From: Candidatus Zhuqueibacterota bacterium 4484_219
Lineage (GTDB): Bacteria; Zhuqueibacterota; JdFR-76; 4484-219
Reading direction: 5' to 3'
Assembly: GCA_002085035.1 (NCBI GenBank)
Contig: MZGM01000059.1
Location: forward strand, 1 to 11,706
Length of the DNA: 11,706 nucleotides
Positions 7,228 through 11,706 of the stretch are shown here, in pieces. How positions within the stretch are numbered: position 1 is the first letter of the stretch; each line of letters opens with the position of its first letter. The notes under the pieces are model-generated. The model saw only the letters and a program-made list of their open reading frames with translations. It was not told where the DNA came from and ran no database searches. A program made the translations under genes and the position numbers.

Positions 7228-7888
7228 AAGTACAGCCACTACTTCTTCGAAACCAGCAGCTAAAACTACGGTATTAAGCAAAGGTCTACTGGGGTTAATT
7301 GCAGGTACTGGACCAGCAGCTAAAAGCAGTAATATAATAGAAACTTTAGTAGATAAAGGTTTAGTACGGGAGCTGGATGAGGTTTTGCAAAGTGGCAAAG
7401 AGCTTGAAATCGAGTTACCCTCACTTACTGACGAGGTTGGAAACCTGGATGCGCTTTTCTCCGATCAAGATGCTGATGTAGATAAGTTGATCGCTGGTAT
7501 GAAAGTAGAAGATCATGTTAAGCTAAAAGAGAAGGGCGATGTAGACCTGAAAGAAATTGGCGAAATTACAGGTAGTGTGGCGGCGCGAGGATGGCGCAGC
7601 GAAGAATCCATCCGTGATGTTATCCTTTCTTACATGGGACGCATCACCTACACTTACAATCGCTTTTTGAAAAAAAATCCAGACCTTAAAGGTAAAATAG
7701 TGCTGGAAATGACCATTGCTGCTTCCGGCGAAGTAACTAGTTGCAAAATAATTTCCTCAACAGTCGGTGATCCTGAGTTTGAACAAGCTATTATTGCTGT
7801 GGTTCAACGTTTCAAATTTAAGCCCATTCCTGAAGGTGAAATAACAGTAGAAAACCCCTTTGTTTTCTTTCGACGTGACCAACAATAA
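7196..7888 (+). CDS. TonB/AgmX-type C-terminal part, +1 frame continuation
   Basis: This is the periplasmic half of the protein begun at 6613. The frame is open from 7196 but has no ATG, GTG or TTG until TTG 7385. The stretch before that already reads as protein: a Ser/Thr/Ala/Lys-rich linker with PAAK repeats, then KGLLGLIAGTGPAAK and ETLVDKGLVRELDEVLQS. It ends in a TonB/AgmX-PglI-type domain of about 90 residues (MGRITYTYNRFLKKNPDLKG, then KIVLEMTIAASGEVTSCKII and FKFKPIPEGEITVENPFVFF). Known relatives are energy-transducing proteins that carry motion from an ExbB/ExbD motor to the outer membrane. Translation from TTG 7385 alone would give a soluble, anchorless fragment of 167 residues. 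The frame change lies somewhere in 7196-7227, outside any long homopolymer. Confidence 0.78.
   Translation, partial: YALNLLAALSKSTATTSSKPAAKTTVLSKGLLGLIAGTGPAAKSSNIIETLVDKGLVRELDEVLQSGKELEIELPSLTDEVGNLDALFSDQDADVDKLIAGMKVEDHVKLKEKGDVDLKEIGEITGSVAARGWRSEESIRDVILSYMGRITYTYNRFLKKNPDLKGKIVLEMTIAASGEVTSCKIISSTVGDPEFEQAIIAVVQRFKFKPIPEGEITVENPFVFFRRDQQ
7252..7325 (+). repeat. Two copies of a 14-base direct repeat, 60 bases apart
   Basis: ACCAGCAGCTAAAA occurs at 7252-7265 and 7312-7325. The 60-base spacing keeps both copies in the same frame, where each encodes part of PAAK (PAAKTT and PAAKSS). This fits a repetitive periplasmic linker of a TonB-like protein and supports coding in the +1 frame across a stretch that has no start codon. 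Confidence 0.6.
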
Positions 7889-7894
7889 ACCCAC

Positions 7895-9048
7895 TCACTC
7901 CATTGTTACAAGCTGAAATTCTCCCCATTCTGGTTTGAACACAAAAATAACCCGCCGCACAAAATCTTCCCGCTGGTAAGTCCAAATTTCGTACAAAGGC
8001 TGTCTTTTTTTCACTGGTGGGCGCTCCACATCATCCGGGGGACCGTAAATAATAAAAATCCTGCCCCGGTCTGTTTCCCAACCCTGCCGATTGGAAAACG
8101 GGTTGAAAAAGTGGTGATTAGCAAAGTTAACCCGACGATAAAATTCCTCTCGCAACTCATTTTCTGGAGTTTGCGGTGTTGGATCCCGTTTAGCCCAAAA
8201 TGCCTCCAAGAGAACTTTTTTGTCCTTTTCAGAAGCCTCAAGCATCTGTCTGTACTCTTTTGAATTTGCAACATAGCGCAACGGTCTGATTGCAAGATCC
8301 ACGTAGTCATCGATATTCTGAACTGTCAGAACTGGAGAAAAGAAAAACTCTTTTTGAATACGACAAGGTTTACCATGACCACTTACGGTAATTCTCAAAA
8401 GGTGTTCCCCTGGAGCAAAAGCAATCTTGTTAATCTTGAATTCACCTACCACCAACCGTTCAATCACTTTTTTTCGTATTTCACGTTTGTACACTACCCG
8501 ATTAGAACTATTTATTATCTCATAAGTGAGCAAAAGGCTATCCAACGGTACAGTGACAAAAACCTCATGATAAATGCCAAAACAACAACCAATAATGTAC
8601 AACTTTCGTTGATTAACAAGGCTGGGAGTTACAAGCTGCGGATAATGGGCATAAGGAGTTTTTTGGAAGAACTCTGGAGATACATTGAGTAAAGTGAGCC
8701 TGGGTGTTACATTTGTAGTATCAATTTGGTAAAACACAATGTCGCTAAAATTGAAATTTGCTTTTCTAAATGTTTTCAATTTTATTTGGCTTTTCCATTG
8801 TAACGATTTACGCGTATCAAGATCAACTAATTCCAAAAGCATTTTGTATCGCCTTGGTTTCAAACTAACAGAGTAAAAATAATAGTGCCTAATACCTCGA
8901 CTTACGGTCTTCTGATAAGAATCCTCTTCTATTCTTTGCTCAAAACTCTGATACAGTGTAACGTCTTCTTTTTTGTGTTCATAAATAGTGATGTTGAGCT
9001 CAAATTGCGCATAAAGCCACCCAAAAGAGTTCTAATCCACTTTTTCAT
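7895..9048 (-). CDS. GWxTD-domain protein (N-terminus frame-interrupted)
   Basis: The protein ends in a GWxTD domain: GWETDRGRIFIIYGPPDDVE (GWETD encoded at 8083-8069) and YEIWTYQREDF. This domain is found in uncharacterised, often secreted proteins of Acidobacteria, the FCB group and relatives; its function is unknown. The N-terminal half is beta-rich. In-frame coding extends upstream of TTG 8863 to about 9031 (FELNITIYEHKKEDVTLYQS, then KTVSRGIRHYYFYSVSLKP). This stretch fits a GWxTD N-terminal domain but has no ATG, GTG or TTG, and a TAG closes the frame at 9034-9032. An ATG at 9048, with TTGAGG just before it, opens MKKWIRTLLG in the neighbouring frame. A single-base gain near 9031-9022 (CTTTTGGG) would join it to the body, giving about 384 residues. 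No proper signal peptide is seen. The gene converges on the motor block with only 6 bases between the stop codons. Confidence 0.8.
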
Positions 9049-9081
9049 AAATGCCTCAATATTTTAATTAGTCAATTTGGA

Positions 9082-9110
9082 ATACTATCAAATTTAATTG
9101 ATTTAATCAA
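9082..9110 (-). promoter_or_regulatory. Putative promoter for the GWxTD gene
   Basis: On the minus strand a -35-like TTGATT (9110-9105), a 17-base spacer and a -10-like TAGTAT (9087-9082) lie about 34 bases before ATG 9048. A second alignment (TTGATA with TAAATT) is possible in the same AT-rich stretch. Consensus match and spacing are the only evidence. Confidence 0.4.
9098..9110. promoter_or_regulatory. 13-base perfect palindrome, possible operator
   Basis: TTGATTTAATCAA is a perfect inverted repeat (6-base arms around one central T) lying over the -35 box of the minus-strand promoter. It resembles a CRP/FNR-family box (TTGAT-N4-ATCAA) but has a 3-base centre, one base too short. It could be an operator for repression of the GWxTD gene, or a chance event in AT-rich DNA. 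Confidence 0.3.
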
Positions 9111-9191
9111 CTTTATCAAGGATAATTTCAGACTTTTGGGAGGCTATTGGGAAATAATAAAATGTTTTTTTCTGGTAGAGTAAATTTCCTC

Positions 9192-9220
9192 TTGAATCTT
9201 GTCAGTAAGTTTTGTAATTT
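9192..9220 (+). promoter_or_regulatory. Putative promoter for the FAH-family gene
   Basis: TTGAAT (9192-9197), a 17-base spacer and TAATTT (9215-9220) lie about 53 bases before ATG 9274, in a gene-free stretch between divergent genes. The spacing is ideal and the -10 match moderate. No Bacteroidota-type TAnnTTTG box was found at the right place. Confidence 0.4.
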
Positions 9221-9273
9221 TATTGCAAGTGAAAAAATATTAATGCCATTAGCATCAACGAAAGGAGATTAGG

Positions 9274-10182
9274 ATGAAAATTTACACGCTTCAATTCCAT
9301 AATGAATTAAAGATTGGAATAGAATTAGAAAAAGGGATGTTGGATTTCTCTGCTGCTTACCAGGCTTATCATTTTTTCAAGGATCAGCGTATGATGGTAC
9401 GAGTCTGTACAATAGGAGATCTAATCAACCGCGGCAAGTTCAGCGAGGAAACTTTCTTACGAGTGTTTGATTTTTTGGAATCCCATAATTTATGGGATCA
9501 TCATTTGCTGCGCGAGAGGTTTCAACCCTTAGCTCCTATTTTGCGACCAGGTAAAATAATAGCATTAGGCTTAAACTACACCGGGCACGCACAGGAAAGT
9601 GAGAAACCTGTGCCAGAAGAGCCGATTTTATTCACCAAAACCAGCTCCACCGTAATTGGCCCGGAACAGCCAATCTGTATTCCCGAAGGTGTGGGGCGAG
9701 TGGACCACGAACTGGAACTGGCGGTGATTATCGGAAAAACAGCTAAGAAAATTCCAAAAGAATCTGCTCTTGATGTAGTAGCTGGCTACACGGTTTTTAA
9801 CGATGTTACCGCCAGAGCCATGCAGTGGCAAGATATTGAAGCAAAGCTCCCGTGGTATCGTTCAAAAAATTTTGACACTTTTGGACCGATGGGACCGTGT
9901 CTCCTCACCAAAAAAGAAGTTGGATTCCCCATCGAGTTAGAAATGGAACTCCGGGTAAATGGAGAAACCCGCCAGAAAGCAAACTCTCGAGAGATGGTAT
10001 TTGATATTCCAAGCATAATTGCTTACATCACCAGATGGATTACCTTAGAACCCGGCGATGTAATTGCGACTGGCACACCAGAAGGCATTAGCGAAATTCA
10101 TCCTGGCGATGTAGTAGAAGCAGAAATTGAAAAAATTGGTATCCTGCGCAATCGTGTTGAAAGCAGTGGTTCCCCCAATTGA
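9274..10182 (+). CDS. Fumarylacetoacetate hydrolase-family enzyme
   Basis: This 302-residue cytoplasmic enzyme belongs to the FAH family (hydrolases, isomerases, lyases and decarboxylases acting on beta-dicarbonyl or 2-oxo acids with a divalent metal). The start is firm: AAAGGAGAT (9261-9269) stands just before ATG 9274. A short N-terminal domain (about 1-90) comes before the catalytic domain. Visible motifs are GLNYTGHAQE (99-108, catalytic His105 and Glu108), the metal ligands Glu146 and Glu148 in DHELELAVIIGK and Asp177 in FNDVTAR, Lys199 in KNFDTFGPMGP, and GDVIATGTPEGI (261-272). No key residue is missing. The substrate cannot be read from sequence. Options include acylpyruvate hydrolysis, homoprotocatechuate isomerase/decarboxylase, or sugar-acid steps such as 2,4-diketo-3-deoxy-L-rhamnonate hydrolysis. 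The sugar isomerase-like gene next door makes the last worth testing. Confidence 0.92.
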   Translation: MKIYTLQFHNELKIGIELEKGMLDFSAAYQAYHFFKDQRMMVRVCTIGDLINRGKFSEETFLRVFDFLESHNLWDHHLLRERFQPLAPILRPGKIIALGLNYTGHAQESEKPVPEEPILFTKTSSTVIGPEQPICIPEGVGRVDHELELAVIIGKTAKKIPKESALDVVAGYTVFNDVTARAMQWQDIEAKLPWYRSKNFDTFGPMGPCLLTKKEVGFPIELEMELRVNGETRQKANSREMVFDIPSIIAYITRWITLEPGDVIATGTPEGISEIHPGDVVEAEIEKIGILRNRVESSGSPN

Positions 10183-10221
10183 ACCATTGTAAGGTTACTT
10201 CTTAACCAAATTGGATTTTTT
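10168..10221 (+). terminator. Possible weak terminator or attenuator between FAH and isomerase genes
   Basis: Several short inverted repeats cluster here: GGTTC/GAACC (10168-10172 with 10181-10185), GGTTA/TAACC (10193-10197 with 10203-10207), and an alternative outer stem CCAATT/AATTGG (10175-10180 with 10209-10214). Six T residues follow at 10216-10221. The stems are short and the T run is separated from the inner hairpin, so any termination would be partial; mutually exclusive pairings are possible. Confidence 0.35.
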
Positions 10222-10258
10222 CAGATTGAAAAGCTTAAAAACAGAAGGGAGAAAAACC

Positions 10259-11407
10259 ATGGCCTTAAAAGATATTCGTTCACAGAAGGTACGAATGACG
10301 ATGGAAGAACGGATCGAGCATCTTCGTAAATTTGAGTTAGATCTGAAGTTTTCTGCTGGGATCTGGTTCTTTTCACCGGGCGGTGGACGTTTCCATGACC
10401 GCTACATCAAAGAAATGTCGATTGCAGAACGTTTGGAGATTGCCGGTGAATTAGCACCTTATGGTCTGAAGGCGTTAGAGGCCCATTATCCCAATGAAGT
10501 GAATGAGGACAATCTTCATCTCTACCAGAAGTTAGAGAAAGATACTGGCATTCGACTGTTGACAATTGTCCCCAATCTATTTTATGATGCCCAGTTCGAA
10601 TTTGGTGCCCTTTCTTCTCCACTGCCGCAGGCGCGCCGTGCCGCAATTGAACGTACGATCAAAACATTAGAGTTGAACAAACAGATCAACGCCGATTTCA
10701 TGATAGTCTGGCCAGGCATCGATGGATACGAAAATCCTTTCGGTATCGATTTTTACGCTGCCCGCGATCGTTTCGCTGAGGGATTAGCTGAAGCTATGGA
10801 CGCCGTTCCAGGTGTTAGGGTAGCTATCGAGCCTAAACCTTATGAACCACGCGGTCACATTCTCTATGGTACAACTGCTGAAGGACCCCTTTTAGCCGAA
10901 AAGGTTGAGAGTTTGCTGCAAAATCCGGAAAACAAAAAACTGTTGCAAGAAGGCCATGCTCTGGTCGCTATGAACCCCGAAATCGGCCACATGCTGATGG
11001 CTTTTGAAGATTTGCCCTACGCTTTCAGTTTAATTATGGAATATGGACGCTTAGCGCACACTCATTGGAATAGTCAACCCCTTGGTAATTATGATCAAGA
11101 TTTAAATGTGGGAGTCATCAGCCCCGAGCAATTAGAGGCTGCGTTGTACGTACTGAAAATGTACGGTTACACTGGGTACTTTGGAATTGACATCAATCCG
11201 GAGCGAATGCCGGTTCAGCAAGCATTGAAAAACAGCATGGATGCTTTACGTGCCGCCAATCACCGCATCAATGACCTCGATCACGAAAAGATTCTTCGCA
11301 GTACTTATTATCCAAACAAGAATCGAGGCTGGCTGGAGGCTTATCTTATTCGGGCACGTGCGACACATCCGGAAAAATTAGCACCACTGCCAGAATTTGA
11401 ATCCTAA
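10259..11407 (+). CDS. Xylose isomerase-like TIM-barrel sugar isomerase
   Basis: This 382-residue protein matches class I xylose isomerases in length and motif order. The ATG at 10259 is preferred over TTG 10211 because AAGGGAG (10245-10251) lies 7 bases upstream. Motifs I align by eye to Streptomyces XylA are: AHYPNE (His76 for the ring-opening His54), NLFYDAQF, VWPG (Trp151), AIEPKPYEPRGHIL (Glu191 and Lys193), NPEIGH (Glu241 and His244), NYDQDLNVG (Asp279 and Asp281), and FGIDINPER (Asp311). The XylA metal ligand Asp245 is replaced by His269 in HTHWNSQPLG. A His at the matching barrel position occurs in L-rhamnose isomerase, so the true substrate may not be xylose. The sequence around His76 (HYPNEV rather than HDDD) also differs. 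It lies 76 bases after the FAH-family gene and may be co-transcribed with it. An aldose-ketose isomerase is the likely role; the specific sugar is unknown. Confidence 0.85.
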   Translation: MALKDIRSQKVRMTMEERIEHLRKFELDLKFSAGIWFFSPGGGRFHDRYIKEMSIAERLEIAGELAPYGLKALEAHYPNEVNEDNLHLYQKLEKDTGIRLLTIVPNLFYDAQFEFGALSSPLPQARRAAIERTIKTLELNKQINADFMIVWPGIDGYENPFGIDFYAARDRFAEGLAEAMDAVPGVRVAIEPKPYEPRGHILYGTTAEGPLLAEKVESLLQNPENKKLLQEGHALVAMNPEIGHMLMAFEDLPYAFSLIMEYGRLAHTHWNSQPLGNYDQDLNVGVISPEQLEAALYVLKMYGYTGYFGIDINPERMPVQQALKNSMDALRAANHRINDLDHEKILRSTYYPNKNRGWLEAYLIRARATHPEKLAPLPEFES

Positions 11408-11422
11408 AATCTCTATCTTAAA

Positions 11423-11706
11423 TTGGCTCAAACATCATCTAAAATTTATGGGATCAATCCGGTAAAAGCAGCTCTGGAAGCAAAGCGACCTATTGAAAAA
11501 CTCTGGGTAGTAAAATCCTTTCGCACTCAGAGGCTAAAACAATTGGTGTCTCAGGCACGTCAGCAGGGAATCTTGGTTCAATATCTGGAGAAATCAATAC
11601 TCGATCGAAAGGCCGAAACCCCGCATCACCAGGGTGTGATTGCAGTTGTGGCAGAGAAAGATTTAGTCGAATGGGAAGATTTATTGTCAGTGGCAAATGA
11701 TAGAGG
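11423..11706 (+). CDS. rlmB: RlmB/TrmH-family 23S rRNA 2'-O-methyltransferase, N-terminal part (partial)
   Basis: The frame opens after the isomerase stop and runs off the window. The only standard start is TTG 11423, without a clear Shine-Dalgarno sequence. The 94 visible residues match the N-terminal substrate-binding domain of SpoU-type RNA methyltransferases: KIYGINPVKAALEA (the G-x-N/H-P-V-x-x-A-L motif), a predicted beta strand KLWVVKS, QLVSQARQQGILVQYLEK, and HHQGVIAVVAEKDL (the HQG motif before the linker). RlmB methylates the 2'-OH of G2251 in 23S rRNA using S-adenosylmethionine. The catalytic knotted domain lies beyond the end, so a relative such as a TrmH-family paralogue cannot be excluded. 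Confidence 0.8.
   Translation, partial: MAQTSSKIYGINPVKAALEAKRPIEKLWVVKSFRTQRLKQLVSQARQQGILVQYLEKSILDRKAETPHHQGVIAVVAEKDLVEWEDLLSVANDR

Noticed and set aside
7385..7888. Independent short TonB-like gene starting at TTG 7385
   Set aside because: Plausible linker coding continues upstream in the same frame with PAAK repeats, and a stand-alone product would lack any membrane anchor or signal peptide.
7881..7907. AACAAT...ATTGTT inverted repeat between the convergent stop codons, as a bidirectional terminator
   Set aside because: The stem is six pairs, nearly all A-T, with a 15-base loop and no T run on either strand; it is too weak to call.
8354..8692. Open frame of 112 codons on the + strand inside the GWxTD gene
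   Set aside because: It lies antisense to a clear GWxTD-domain protein, has no Shine-Dalgarno sequence and resembles no family.
8885..9067. Small + strand open frame of 60 codons in the divergent region, with a hydrophobic start
   Set aside because: It lies opposite the GWxTD N-terminus and the apparent hydrophobic residues come from AT-rich antisense codons; no ribosome binding site.
1..11706. CRISPR array, tRNA or rRNA gene, insertion sequence or phage genes
   Set aside because: I looked for regular spaced repeats, transposase motifs and terminal inverted repeats and for RNA-gene signatures, and saw none.

Overview
The window (11,706 bases, AT-rich) looks like a chromosomal piece from a Gram-negative bacterium of the FCB superphylum or a neighbouring lineage such as Calditrichota or KSB1. 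That is an inference from gene content: long tetratricopeptide-repeat (TPR) envelope proteins, an ExbB/ExbD/TonB-type inner-membrane motor, and a GWxTD-domain protein. Nothing here fixes the taxonomy, because no rRNA or universal marker is present beyond the start of a 23S rRNA methyltransferase.

Region 1 (1-7888, + strand) is one closely packed gene block. It runs: end of an unidentified upstream gene; an exported TPR protein of about 460 residues whose frame breaks at an A10 run; an exported TPR protein of 961 residues; a small exported protein; an ExbB/TolQ/MotA-family protein; two different ExbD/TolR-family proteins; and a protein with an FHA-like cytoplasmic domain, one membrane helix, a PAAK-rich linker and a TonB/AgmX-type C-terminal domain. 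The last of these is also broken by a frame change. The set resembles the motor and periplasmic parts of the Myxococcus Agl/Glt gliding machinery and of Tol/TonB systems. The likely job is to use the proton gradient to drive work across the periplasm. The TPR proteins and the small protein would be its periplasmic partners. The first ExbD paralogue has Asn where the proton-carrying Asp normally sits, while the second keeps the Asp, so the stator may be asymmetric.

Region 2 (7895-9048, - strand) is a convergent single gene for a GWxTD-domain protein. Its reading frame clearly continues upstream of the first in-frame start codon, and its likely ATG lies in another frame, so a third frame break is suspected.

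Region 3 (9049-9273) is a short divergent intergenic region with a plausible promoter on each strand and a perfect 13-base palindrome over one of the -35 boxes.

Region 4 (9274-11706, + strand) holds metabolic and RNA-modification genes: a fumarylacetoacetate hydrolase-family enzyme, a xylose isomerase-like TIM-barrel protein with a changed metal ligand, and the start of an RlmB-type 23S rRNA 2'-O-methyltransferase that runs off the end.

Three genes within 9 kb show frame breaks. One is at a slippery A10 run and could be programmed or transcriptional slippage. Together they also raise the possibility of indel errors in the assembly, which should be excluded before biology is claimed.
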